Origin: an uncultured Clostridium sp.
GTDB taxonomy: Bacteria > Bacillota > Clostridia > TANB77 > CAG-508
Reading direction: 5' to 3'
Assembly: GCA_947062645.1 (NCBI GenBank)
Contig: CAMSQT010000042.1
Coordinates: 1 to 8,645, forward strand
DNA length: 8,645 bases
The notes beneath the pieces were generated by a model. That model saw only the letters and a list, made by a program, of their open reading frames with translations. It searched no databases and had not been told where the DNA came from. Every line of letters starts with the position of its first letter. Within the stretch, counting starts at the first letter, position 1. Both the position numbers and the translations under genes were made by a program. Below are positions 1 through 7,188 of this stretch, one piece after another.

Positions 1-46
1 TACACTCGATCCAACACTCTTTCCCTACACGACGCTCTTCCGATCT
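1..46 (+). other. Illumina adapter, not genomic
   Basis: Bases 14-46 match the 33-base TruSeq read-1 adapter, ending in GACGCTCTTCCGATCT. The preceding TACAC (1-5) matches the adapter segment before an i5 index, so the eight bases 6-13 (TCGATCCA) are probably the sample index. This is recalled from the known adapter design. The genome starts at base 47. The adapter shows that short-read Illumina data went into the contig, which matters because single-base insertions are rare in such data. Confidence 0.97.
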
Positions 47-846
47 TTATATCTTTCTAATAAAGAAGCAATCAAAAAACCGAAAAGCACAAGAAAAAAT
101 GCCAATTAGAGTATCTAATAAACAAGAAAAACTAGGTAGTAGTACAAAAATGGAACCAACGGTAAAACCAACAATACAATAAAAAGTAGGAGCATAAAAG
201 TGACTTAGTAAAAATTTAGTTAATTTCATAAAGCAAAATCCACCTAAGATAACACCAATGCTAATTGGAACTAAAATAGGAAGATACAAACTAGATACAG
301 AAGAAAGATAAATACTATAAACACCTAGAAGCATCAAAATAATAGTACTACTAACCCCGAGGAACCACAATGCCAATTGACATAAAAAAGCCACAAACTA
401 CAAGGTAAAAAAAACTAACACTTTCTAAATTAGTTCCGAACAGACAAAAAACTTTCTAAAAAAATACAAGAAACACCAATTACAAAAGTAAGCAAAAAGA
501 AAAACCAATAACGAGGCTTAAAATCTTGTTTTTGATTAATTTCTTTTAACAAAGCAGGGATACTTCCTAAAATTAAGCCAATAAAAATAGACTTAGTTTG
601 GATGGGGAATTCATATAAGCAATAATTTAAAATGTTACCAAATAAAATAACACCAAATCCACAGCCAACTAAGATAGGAAAAAGAAACTTTAAATTATTT
701 TTTACATCTTTAAAAAAGTTTAAAATACTATCTAATAATTTTTCATAAATGCCAAAAATAACACAAAATACACCACTACTAATGCCCGGAAGAATGGCTC
801 CACTTCCAATGGCAACACCCTTTAAACAGTTTACTAAAAATTTCAT
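47..846 (-). CDS. popT: DUF368 membrane protein, undecaprenyl-phosphate translocase-like (3' partial, three CGGN sites)
   Basis: Polytopic membrane protein of the DUF368 family; characterised members (PopT) return the cell-wall lipid carrier undecaprenyl phosphate across the cytoplasmic membrane. The N-terminal signature is GAILPGISSGV (residues about 16-26), and the family's second repeat appears as VVPGVSSTIILMLLG (about 160-174). Read conventionally the gene splits into a 138-residue ORF (430-846) and a second ORF (47-394). Reading CGGA at 438-435, CGGG at 359-356 and CGGT at 82-79 as glycine joins them into one frame of 265 residues that runs off the contig end. The last site changes the tail from a premature stop to GFLIASLLERY, which fits the hydrophobic family C-terminus. 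The Shine-Dalgarno GAGGTG (858-863, minus strand) lies 11 bases before the ATG. It is divergent from the acyl-CoA synthetase gene. Family assignment is firm; substrate is inferred from the family. Confidence 0.88.
79..82 (-). other. CGGT four-base glycine codon in popT (residue 255)
   Basis: In phase with the popT ATG after two earlier shifts. Triplet reading gives FRFFDCFF and a stop at 47-49; quadruplet reading gives FGFLIASLLERY and continues to the contig edge. Confidence 0.78.
356..359 (-). other. CGGG four-base glycine codon in popT (residue 163)
   Basis: Reads CCT-CGGG-GTT, giving VVPGVSS, the conserved PG of the second DUF368 repeat. Triplet reading gives PRG followed at once by TAG. 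Confidence 0.88.
435..438 (-). other. CGGA four-base glycine codon in popT (residue 137)
   Basis: Reads GTT-CGGA-ACT. Triplet reading gives V-R-N-stop; quadruplet reading opens the frame that reaches the second DUF368 half. Confidence 0.86.
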
Positions 847-933
847 TTGTTTTTAAACACCTCTATCGTTAGTATATGAAAAGAAAAAAGGATTATTACT
901 TATAGTAAGAAAAACAAATAAATTAAAACGAAA

Positions 934-970
934 AACGATTGAACTGATAGGTCAGTTCAGTCGTTTTTTT
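934..970 (+). terminator. Strong hairpin with T tract; possible operator palindrome
   Basis: AACGATTGAACTGA (934-947) pairs with TCAGTTCAGTCGTT (952-965) around the loop TAGG, a 14-bp stem with one G-U pair, followed by a run of T (964-970). This has the form of an intrinsic terminator for rightward transcripts, with A-rich sequence on the left that could also serve leftward ones. It sits between the divergent popT and acyl-CoA synthetase starts, where no upstream rightward gene is visible. The core TGAACTGA-TAGG-TCAGTTCA is a perfect palindrome and could instead, or also, be a dimeric regulator site. It does not clearly match the FapR or FabT sites I know. Confidence 0.7.
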
Positions 971-1024
971 GTCCAAAATATGATATAAATAAAAAAGAAA
1001 TAAAAAACAAACAAGGAGAAATGA

Positions 1025-2731
1025 ATGAGTGAAATAAGCAATTTAAAAGAAATGTTAAAAAAATCAGGAGAAGAATATGGTAAAAAAATAGCCTATCAAA
1101 TAAAACAAGAAGAAGGAAAATACCAAACTATAACTCATGAAGAAGTAAGACAAATGATAGATGCCTTAGGAACAGCCTTAATTGACATGGGGTTAAAAGA
1201 TAAAAAAATAGCAGTAATTGGCGAAAATCGATACGAATGGGAAATAGCCTATTTATCCATCGTATGTGGAACAGGAATTGTAGTTCCCTTAGATAAATCT
1301 CTGCCAGAAAATGAGCTAAAAAGTCTAATCGAACGTTCAGAAGTAGAAGCCATATTTTATTCTAAAAAATATGAAACCATTTTAGAAAGTGCCAAAAATG
1401 AAGGAATAGGAAAACTAAAACACTTAATATCCATGGACTTAAGTAAACACCAAAAAGGAATTTATGCGCAAAAAGAACTAATCGAAAAAGGGAAAGAACT
1501 AATCCAAGAAGGAAATACAGAATTTATAAAGGCTAGCATCGATAACGAAAAAATGAGTATCATGTTATTTACCTCAGGTACAACATCAGCCTCTAAAATT
1601 GTAGCACTATCCCACAAAAACATATGCTCAAATTTAAATAGCATTTCTTCCATTTTAGAGGTAGATAGCAGTGATGTATTTTTATCTTTTTTACCAATAC
1701 ATCATGTATTCGAATGTACAGTTGGCTTTCTATTTGCTCTACATAAGGGAGCAAAAACTGTATTTTGTGATGGGATAAGGCACATTCCAGAAAATATGAA
1801 GGAATACAAAGTAACTGTCATGGCATCTGTTCCAGCTATCTATGAAAGAATTTTTAAAATGATACGCAAACAACTAGAAAAACAAGGAAAACTACAAGAG
1901 ATTTTGCAAAAAGAAGAACAATATAAAAACACTAGCATGGAAGAAAAGAAAAAAGTATTTCAAGAAATACATGACATGTTAGGAGGAAAAGTAAAATTAT
2001 TAATTAGTGGTGCAGCAAGCTTAGATGCAGGAATTGAAGAAAAATATCGTTTACTTGGACTTAATTTAGTTCAAGGATATGGACTAACAGAGACCTCACC
2101 AGTTATAGCAATAGGAACCAAAAAATATTACAAAGTTGGCTCTATTGGAAAAACTGTTCCAAAAGTAGAAGCAAAAGTAGTAAATCCAAACCAAGAAGGA
2201 ATAGGAGAACTAATCGTAAAAGGTCCTAACATCATGTTAGAATATTATGGCAATAAAGCAGAAACCAAAAAAGCCTTGCAAGAAGGTTGGTTCTATACAG
2301 GTGATTTAGCAAGAATAGATGACGAAGGCTATATTTTTATTTGTGGAAGAAAGAAAAGTGTAATTGTTTTAAAAAATGGTAAAAACATCTTCCCAGAAGA
2401 AATGGAAAACCTAATCAATCGAATTGAAGGAGTAGAAGAATCTTTTGTATTTGGAAAACAAATGTCACAAGACAAAAATGATATCAAAATATTTGCTAAA
2501 GTAGTATATAACCAAGAAATTATAGAAAATACCTATAAAATACAAGGAAAAGAAAAAATTTATGAAGCAATTAATGAAAAAATAAAAGAAATCAACAAGA
2601 CGATGCCACACTATAAAGCAATTAAAGGTATTTTATTAACACAAGAACCATTAATCAAAACAACCACAAATAAAATAAAAAGACAAAACAACTTAGAAAA
2701 GATAAGAAAAGAGGAAAATGGGTGCAACTAA
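1025..2731 (+). CDS. Long-chain fatty acid CoA ligase / acyl-ACP synthetase-like AMP-binding enzyme
   Basis: Activates a fatty acid with ATP to an acyl-adenylate and transfers it to CoA, or possibly to ACP. The ANL-superfamily motifs appear in order: FTSGTTSASK ATP loop (residues 182-191), GYGLTETSP (351-359), YTGDL (424-428), GRKK (441-444), and the C-terminal TTTNKIKR with the likely adenylation lysine K550. The length of 568 residues is usual for the FadD/Faa1 branch. AAGGAG (1013-1018) lies 6 bases before ATG 1025; the ATG at 1021 gives only three codons. It overlaps birA by 10 bases, so the two are probably cotranscribed. It is the longest gene in the window, has about 42 glycines and contains no CGG at all, so it reads normally. 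The position ahead of a fatty-acid synthesis cluster suggests recycling of exogenous or released fatty acids, but the acceptor cannot be decided from sequence. Confidence 0.9.
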   Translation: MSEISNLKEMLKKSGEEYGKKIAYQIKQEEGKYQTITHEEVRQMIDALGTALIDMGLKDKKIAVIGENRYEWEIAYLSIVCGTGIVVPLDKSLPENELKSLIERSEVEAIFYSKKYETILESAKNEGIGKLKHLISMDLSKHQKGIYAQKELIEKGKELIQEGNTEFIKASIDNEKMSIMLFTSGTTSASKIVALSHKNICSNLNSISSILEVDSSDVFLSFLPIHHVFECTVGFLFALHKGAKTVFCDGIRHIPENMKEYKVTVMASVPAIYERIFKMIRKQLEKQGKLQEILQKEEQYKNTSMEEKKKVFQEIHDMLGGKVKLLISGAASLDAGIEEKYRLLGLNLVQGYGLTETSPVIAIGTKKYYKVGSIGKTVPKVEAKVVNPNQEGIGELIVKGPNIMLEYYGNKAETKKALQEGWFYTGDLARIDDEGYIFICGRKKSVIVLKNGKNIFPEEMENLINRIEGVEESFVFGKQMSQDKNDIKIFAKVVYNQEIIENTYKIQGKEKIYEAINEKIKEINKTMPHYKAIKGILLTQEPLIKTTTNKIKRQNNLEKIRKEENGCN

Positions 2732-3292
2732 AAAACTTAACCACTAAATTTTTAGGAAGAGATTTTGGGTTTTACGAACAAATAGACTCAACGCAAGAAG
2801 AAATTTGGAGAAGAATACAAGAAGGAACAATAAAAAATGGAACCTTACTACTAGCAGATCTTCAAACCAAAGCAAAAGGAACCCATGGAAGAGTTTGGAG
2901 AACAGACGAAAAAAACAATATAGCCTTTTCCTTTGCTTTAGAAGTGAATTTGGAGGCACAAAAACTAGAAGGAATTACAATAGAAATTGCCCAAATTTTA
3001 GTAGAGGTTTTTCATAAATTATATGGTATTAGGCTTGAAATAAAATCTCCCAACGATTTAGTCTATCAAGGAAAAAAGTTAGGGGGTATACTAACACAAG
3101 CAAAAACACAAGGAAAAATAGTAAAATACATTGTTGTAGGAATTCGGAATCAACACCAATCAAGAAAATTTTCATGAAGAGATAAAAAAAACAGCCACTT
3201 CCATCCAAAAAGAATTCGGAATAGAAGTAGATAGAGGTAAAGTAATAGCAGAATTTTGCAATATGTTTGAAAGCGATGTTTTACATCGTTAA
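2722..3292 (+). CDS. birA: Biotin-[acetyl-CoA-carboxylase] ligase, catalytic domain only (one CGGN site)
   Basis: Transfers biotin through biotinyl-AMP to the lysine of AccB, whose gene lies downstream in the same cluster. Family motifs are IDST (21-24), KGTHGRVW (52-59, the biotinyl-AMP loop), KSPNDL (108-113), KKLGGIL (118-124, with the conserved lysine near K119) and VGIGINTN (139-146). The start is GTG 2722, with GAGG (2711-2714) 7 bases upstream; it overlaps the preceding stop. Triplet reading ends in a false tail at 3177. Reading CGGA at 3145-3148 as glycine restores GIGIN and runs to TAA 3290-3292, 189 residues. There is no N-terminal DNA-binding domain, so it should not act as a biotin-operon repressor. 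It is also short at the C-terminus compared with usual single-domain ligases, apparently lacking the small SH3-like domain. Confidence 0.88.
3145..3148 (+). other. CGGA four-base glycine codon in birA (residue 142)
   Basis: Reads ATT-CGGA-ATC, giving VGIGINTN, the conserved GIGxN motif of biotin ligases. The same 11 bases (GAATTCGGAAT) recur at 3212-3222 in another phase, read normally as GAA-TTC-GGA. Confidence 0.92.
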
Positions 3293-3327
3293 GACAAAAA
3301 CAAAACATCAAAAAAAGGAGAAGAAAA

Positions 3328-4251
3328 ATGAAAATAGGATTTTTATTTCCCGGGCAAGGAGCGCAAAGCTTAGGAATGGGAAAAGATTTATACGAAAAAT
3401 ATAACGAAGTAAAAAACATATATGACAAAGTAAAGCAAATAACAGGAATTGATATAGCAAAAATATCTTTTGAAGGAAGCGAGGAAGAACTAAACAAAAC
3501 CCAAAACACACAGCTTGCTATTCTTACCATGAGTTTAGCTATTTTAGAAATAGTAAAGAAAAAGGGAATAAAAGCAGATGCTACTTGTCGGTTTAAGCTT
3601 AGGAGAATATACAGCATTAATCAATAGTGGGAAAATCAGTTTGGAAGAAGGCGTAAAATTAGTTCAAAAAAGAGGGCAATATATGCGGAGAATTGGTGCC
3701 AGAGGGGGAATGGCTAATGGCAGCAATCTTAGGAATGGAAGAGACCCAAGTAGAAGAAGTATGTAAAAAAGTTCAAAATGGTTTTGTTGTACCAGCTAAT
3801 TTTAATACAACTGGACAAATTGTAATATCTGGAGAAAAAGAGGCAGTAGAACAAGCAGAAAAATTAGCAAAAGAAATGGGAGCAAAAAAAGTAAGAATCC
3901 TAAAAACAGCGGGGCCATTTCATACCCAAAAATTAAATAAGGCAGCAGATAAACTAAAAGAAGAATTAGAAAAAGTGAATTTTGGTAAATTTGAAATACC
4001 AGTTGTAAAAAATTTAGATGGAAAAATTTATGAAGAAAGTCATGATATCAAAGACATTTTAGCCAAACATATTGTAAGTCCTGTTCAATTTTCGAAAAGC
4101 TTACAAACCATGCTAGATTTAGGAGTAGACACATTTGTTGAAATCGGTCCACGGAAAGACATTGTCAGGATTTGTGAAACGTTTAGAAACAGATAAGCAA
4201 ATAAGAATTGTAAATATCAATAATGTAGAAACTTTGGAAACAGGGATTTAA
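3328..4251 (+). CDS. fabD: Malonyl-CoA:ACP transacylase (three CGGN sites)
   Basis: Transfers malonyl from CoA to acyl carrier protein, supplying the extender for fatty-acid elongation in the cytoplasm. Read with three CGGN glycines it is one 306-residue protein, the usual FabD length; conventionally it is three overlapping fragments. Features are FPGQGAQ (7-13, oxyanion-loop Gln10), CGLSLGEYTAL (87-97) with nucleophile Ser90, RGQYM (115-119, substrate-carboxylate Arg115), VPEGEWLMAAILGM, AGPFHT with catalytic His198, and EIGPGKTLSGF near the C-terminus. Ser90, Arg115 and His198 lie close to their E. coli equivalents S92, R117 and H201. AGGAG (3316-3320) lies 7 bases before the ATG. The stop is TAA 4249-4251, 17 bases before fabG. 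The true C-terminus after site 3 continues to ETLETGI. Confidence 0.95.
3589..3592 (+). other. CGGT four-base glycine codon in fabD (residue 88)
   Basis: Reads TGT-CGGT-TTA, giving CGLSLGEY. This is the glycine two residues before the catalytic serine in the family GxSxGE motif. Confidence 0.94.
3686..3689 (+). other. CGGA four-base glycine codon in fabD (residue 120)
   Basis: Reads ATG-CGGA-GAA, joining RGQYM to GELVPEGEW. The preceding base is G, so the shift is not tied to a T before the CGG. Confidence 0.9.
4152..4155 (+). other. CGGA four-base glycine codon in fabD (residue 275)
   Basis: Reads CCA-CGGA-AAG, giving EIGPGKTL, the conserved C-terminal GPG motif. Three codons upstream, ATC-GGT contains CGG out of phase and needs no shift. 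Confidence 0.94.
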
Positions 4252-4268
4252 GGGAGGAGAAAAAAGAT

Positions 4269-5005
4269 ATGAATAAAGTTGCTTTAATTACAGGTGGAAC
4301 CAGAGGAATTGGAAAAGAAATTGCCATTACCTTAGCAAAAGAAGGATATCATATTGCATTAAATTATAGAAAAGAAGGAGAAGAACTAGAAGCGGTAAAA
4401 AAGGAAATAGAAGAAAATAAAGTAACTTGTCTTACCGTTAAAGGCGATATTTCTTGTTTTGAAGATTGTGAAGAAATGGTAAAGCAAGTAATTAGTCAGT
4501 TTGGTCAGATTGATGTATTAGTCAATAATGCTGGTATTACAAAGGATATGCTATTAATGAGAATGAAACAAGAGGATTTCCAACAAGTAATTGATGTGAA
4601 TTTAGTAGGAACTTTTAATATGACGAAAAATGTGATTAGTCATATGTTAAAAGCAAGAACTGGTAGAATTATTAATATATCTTCTGTTGTAGGTGTTTCG
4701 CGGAAATGCAGGGCAAACCAATTATTCTGCTTCAAAAGCTGGAATCATTGGATTTACTAAAAGTTTGGCAAAAGAGGTAGCTACTAGAGGTGTTTTGGTA
4801 AATGCTGTGGCACCTCGGGTTTATTGAAACAAGTATGACAGAGGTTTTAAAAGAGGAGATAAAAGAGGAAATTGCTAAAAGTATCCCATTAAAGCGTATG
4901 GGAACTTCAAAAGATGTAGCAAATGTTGTTAAGTTTTTGGCATCAGATGATAGTTCTTATATGACAGGACAGGTAATACATGTTGATGGTGGTATGCTGA
5001 TGTAA
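4269..5005 (+). CDS. fabG: 3-oxoacyl-[ACP] reductase (two CGGN sites)
   Basis: NADPH-dependent short-chain dehydrogenase that reduces 3-ketoacyl-ACP to 3-hydroxyacyl-ACP. With two quadruplet glycines it is 244 residues, the same length as E. coli FabG. Visible features are TGGTRGIG (8-15, nucleotide loop), NNAG, NISSVVG with catalytic Ser139, NYSASK with Tyr152 and Lys156, VAPGFIET (180-187), and the usual C-terminal GQVIHVDGGMLM. Conventionally it falls into two ORFs separated by an apparently broken active-site region. The strong GGAGGA (4253-4258) lies 10 bases before the ATG. It follows fabD by 17 bases and precedes fabF by 37. The acpP gene often found next to fabG in Firmicutes clusters is absent here. 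Confidence 0.96.
4701..4704 (+). other. CGGA four-base glycine codon in fabG (residue 145)
   Basis: Reads TCG-CGGA-AAT, giving VSGNAGQTNY. This is the FabG glycine between the catalytic serine and tyrosine; without the shift the enzyme loses both Tyr and Lys. Confidence 0.95.
4816..4819 (+). other. CGGG four-base glycine codon in fabG (residue 183)
   Basis: Reads CCT-CGGG-TTT, giving the near-invariant SDR motif PGFIET. Triplet reading gives PRVY and then TGA. Confidence 0.95.
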
Positions 5006-5042
5006 AGCAAATCAAATACAAGCAAGAGAAAGGAAAAGAAAA

Positions 5043-6284
5043 ATGGAAAAAAGAGTAGTAATTACAGGATTAGGAGCAATCACTCCCATTGGAAAAAACA
5101 TAGAAGAAACATGGAAAGGGATACGGAGAAAAAAAATGTGGAATAGATGAAATATCATTATTTGACACAAGCAATTACAAAACTAAATTAGCGGCAGAGG
5201 TAAAAGATTATGATGCTAGTGAGTATTTTGAAGCAAAGCAAACAAAAAGGCTAGATAGAAGTTCACAATTTGCTATCATTGCAGCCAAAGAGGCATTCCA
5301 AGATAGTGGCATTACAAAAGAAAATACGGACTTTGAAAGAGTTCGGTGTATTTATTAGCACAGGAATAGGAGGATTTAATACCATTCAAGACCAATGTGC
5401 TGTTCATTGTATCAAAGGAAATAATAGAGTTTCTCCTATGTTTATTCCCATGTCAATTGCTAACATGCCAGCAGGAAATGTGGCAATCGAACTAGGTTTA
5501 AAAGGAGAATCTATCTCTATTGTAACAGCATGTGCTTCTTCTACACATGCTATTCGGAGAAGCCTATAAAACGATCAAATATGGTGCAGAAGATGTTATT
5601 TTAACAGGGGGAACCGAGGCTGCTATTTGCCAAGTAGGAATTGCAGGATTTGAAAATATGAAGGCATTAGCAACCGTAACTGATAAAAATAGAGCTAGTA
5701 TCCCATTTGACAAAGATAGAAGCGGATTTGTTATGGGAGAAGGTGCAGGCGTGCTTGTTTTAGAAGAGTTAGACCATGCTCTAAAAAGAGGTGCTAAAAT
5801 CTATGCCGAGGTTGTAGGTTATGGAGCAACCACAGATGCTTATCACATTACTTCTCCTGCACCAGAAGGAGAAGGCGGTGCAAGGGCAATGAAAAGAGCA
5901 ATTCAAGATGCTAACCTAAAACCAGAAGAGATTGACTATATCAATGCACATGGTACTTCAACAAAATTAAACGATTCTTGTGAAACCATGGCAATTAAAT
6001 CAGCTTTAGGAGAAGCAAGTAAAACCGTTATGGTAAGTTCTACGAAAGGAAATATTGGTCACTTATTAGGGGCTGCTGGTGGTGTTGAGGCAATTTTTTG
6101 TGCTAAAGCAATTGAAGAAAAAAAAGTACCACCAACGATTAATTATCAAGAAAAAGATGAGGAATGTGATTTAGATATTGTACCAAATGAGGTAAGAGAG
6201 CAAGAAATTAAGGTTGCTATGTCAAACTCTTTGGGCTTTGGCGGTCATAATGCAAGTATTGTTTTAAAAAAATATGAAAATTAG
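5043..6284 (+). CDS. fabF: 3-oxoacyl-[ACP] synthase II (three CGGN sites)
   Basis: Condenses acyl-ACP with malonyl-ACP, the elongation step. The start ATG 5043 has AAAGG 9 bases upstream and begins MEKRVVITGLGAITPIG, the standard FabF N-terminus. Reading three CGGN as glycine gives 412 residues, the usual size. The catalytic triad is Cys163 in TACASSTHAIG, His302 in NAHGTSTKLND and His339 in KGNIGHLLGAAGG, matching E. coli C163, H303 and H340 almost by number, which independently supports the reconstruction. The end is SNSLGFGGHNASIVLKK. Under triplet reading only 34 N-terminal residues would be made before TGA, so no functional enzyme would result. The stop TAG is at 6282-6284, 41 bases before accB. 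Confidence 0.96.
5124..5127 (+). other. CGGA four-base glycine codon in fabF (residue 28)
   Basis: Reads ATA-CGGA-GAA, giving WKGIGEKKCGID. Triplet reading meets TGA a few codons later. Confidence 0.92.
5344..5347 (+). other. CGGT four-base glycine codon in fabF (residue 101)
   Basis: Reads GTT-CGGT-GTA, giving FERVGVFISTGIGG, the conserved RxGV segment. The nearby ACG-GAC (5326-5331) contains CGG out of phase and is read normally. Confidence 0.93.
5555..5558 (+). other. CGGA four-base glycine codon in fabF (residue 171)
   Basis: Reads ATT-CGGA-GAA, giving ACASSTHAIGEAYK. This conserved glycine lies eight residues after the active-site Cys163. Confidence 0.95.
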
Positions 6285-6325
6285 AAGGTTTTACTAAAAA
6301 AATTTCAAAGAAAGGATGAAAAACA

Positions 6326-6775
6326 ATGGAATATGATAAAATCAAACAATTAATGGAAGATATGGGCAATTCAAAATTAACAGAAATCGCAATTGATTTT
6401 CCAGATGGTACTAAGATTAGTATGAAAAAGGAAGAAAAGCAAGTAGTACTAGAAACTGTTTCTACAAAGGAAGCATTAAAAGTGGAAAATGTGGAAATGC
6501 AAGAAGCAAAACCAACGAAAACAGAAGAAAAAGTGCTAGAGGGAAATGTAGTAACATCTCCTATGGTAGGAACTTTTTATGCCAAACCTTCTCCTGATAG
6601 TGATAACTATGTTACACTTGGTCAAAAGGTAAAAAAAGGCGATGTTTTATGCATTGTTGAGGCTATGAAGCTAATGAATGAGATTGAAAGTGAGTTTGAT
6701 GGCGAGGTTGTAGAGATTTTGGTTAAGGATGAACAGCCTGTTGAGTATGGTATGCCTTTGTTTGTGATTAAATAA
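6326..6775 (+). CDS. accB: Biotin carboxyl carrier protein of acetyl-CoA carboxylase
   Basis: Carries the biotin that AccC carboxylates and the carboxyltransferase uses to make malonyl-CoA. It is 149 residues. A short N-terminal segment with MEDMGNSKLTEIAID is followed by a Glu/Lys-rich linker (about 36-73) and a biotinyl domain (about 76-149) with SPMVGTFY and EAMKLMNEI, where Lys115 is the biotinylation site. AAAGGA lies upstream of the ATG. It contains no CGG and reads without a shift. It follows fabF by 41 bases, and its modifying enzyme birA is in the same cluster. Confidence 0.96.
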   Translation: MEYDKIKQLMEDMGNSKLTEIAIDFPDGTKISMKKEEKQVVLETVSTKEALKVENVEMQEAKPTKTEEKVLEGNVVTSPMVGTFYAKPSPDSDNYVTLGQKVKKGDVLCIVEAMKLMNEIESEFDGEVVEILVKDEQPVEYGMPLFVIK

Positions 6776-6805
6776 AGAAAAGACCGGCGATATAGCTTGC
6801 CGGTC
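6770..6805 (-). terminator. GC-rich terminator of the antisense small gene
   Basis: GACCGGC (6782-6788) and GCCGGTC (6799-6805) form a perfect 7-bp stem with a 10-base loop. Reading leftward, the stem is followed by TTTTCTTTATTT, a good intrinsic terminator just past the stop of the minus-strand gene. In the rightward direction no T run follows, so accB transcripts could read through. The stem is unusually GC-rich for this contig. Confidence 0.75.
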
Positions 6806-6811
6806 CGGAGG

Positions 6812-7093
6812 TTACTTCTTGAAAGTAACAATTTTCTTCTTTTCAGTTTCTTCAACATAGGGAATAACTCTTAACAAATCACTACAGGCAAAATAGATTG
6901 CTAAATTGTGGATTTTGCTGGAAACAGTCAATTGCTCACAAAGAATATATTTGTCTCCAACTTGACTGCATGCTTTCCTTAATTCTTCCAAAAAGAGAAG
7001 AATGTCTGGAATAAGAATATCTCCTGTTCCATCATATATCTTGTTTAACCGACCTACGTAACTTGTTAATGTGAATACAGACATTGATAACAT
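6812..7093 (-). CDS. Unrecognised 93-residue protein, antisense within the fab/acc cluster; in-frame triplet CGG
   Basis: I do not recognise this protein. It is 93 residues, apparently soluble, with no signal peptide or clear membrane helix; the middle (about 29-80) looks like mixed helices, and the tail is EEETEKKK-like and charged. It is probably real: AGGAGGA (7101-7107) lies 7 bases before the ATG, a near-consensus promoter lies upstream and a terminator downstream. Its codons include more AAG, TTG, CTC and AGG than the neighbours, hinting at separate origin. It contains GGT-CGG-TTA-AAC (plus-strand 7051 down to 7040), where CGG must be read as a triplet; quadruplet reading gives GGT-CGGT-TAA, a stop after 15 residues. 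It is thus the only zero-frame CGG in the window that is not accompanied by a frame shift. It may be foreign, may use CGG as a switch, or may be a chance ORF. Confidence 0.65.
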   Translation of the reverse strand: MLSMSVFTLTSYVGRLNKIYDGTGDILIPDILLFLEELRKACSQVGDKYILCEQLTVSSKIHNLAIYFACSDLLRVIPYVEETEKKKIVTFKK

Positions 7094-7139
7094 AATGTGT
7101 TCCTCCTCATTACCTATAAATTTTTATTAAGCTACTACA

Positions 7140-7168
7140 ATTATACCATATATTTAACATAAAGTCAA
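7140..7168 (-). promoter_or_regulatory. Near-consensus sigma-A promoter for the antisense gene
   Basis: On the minus strand, TTGACT (7163-7168) and a perfect TATAAT (7140-7145) are separated by exactly 17 bases. Transcription would start near 7133 and run leftward into the small gene, leaving a leader of about 40 bases with the AGGAGGA ribosome site. Confidence 0.82.
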
Positions 7169-7188
7169 AAAAGAAAGAAGTGAAACAA

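Noticed and set aside
1462..1653. Short opposite-strand and alternate-frame ORFs over acs, birA, fabD, accB, fabZ and accC
   Set aside because: They lie within well-supported genes in other frames, have no ribosome site of note, and show low-complexity translations of AT-rich antisense sequence.
5321..5347. Placing the second fabF shift at the CGG of 5327 instead of 5344
   Set aside because: That gives ENRTLKEFGV, whereas a shift at 5344 gives ENTDFERVGVF, which fits the FabF family and leaves a zero-frame CGG at the site.
6782..6829. Riboswitch or rightward terminator after accB
   Set aside because: The hairpin lacks a T run in the rightward direction and no conserved riboswitch core is recognisable; it fits a leftward terminator better.
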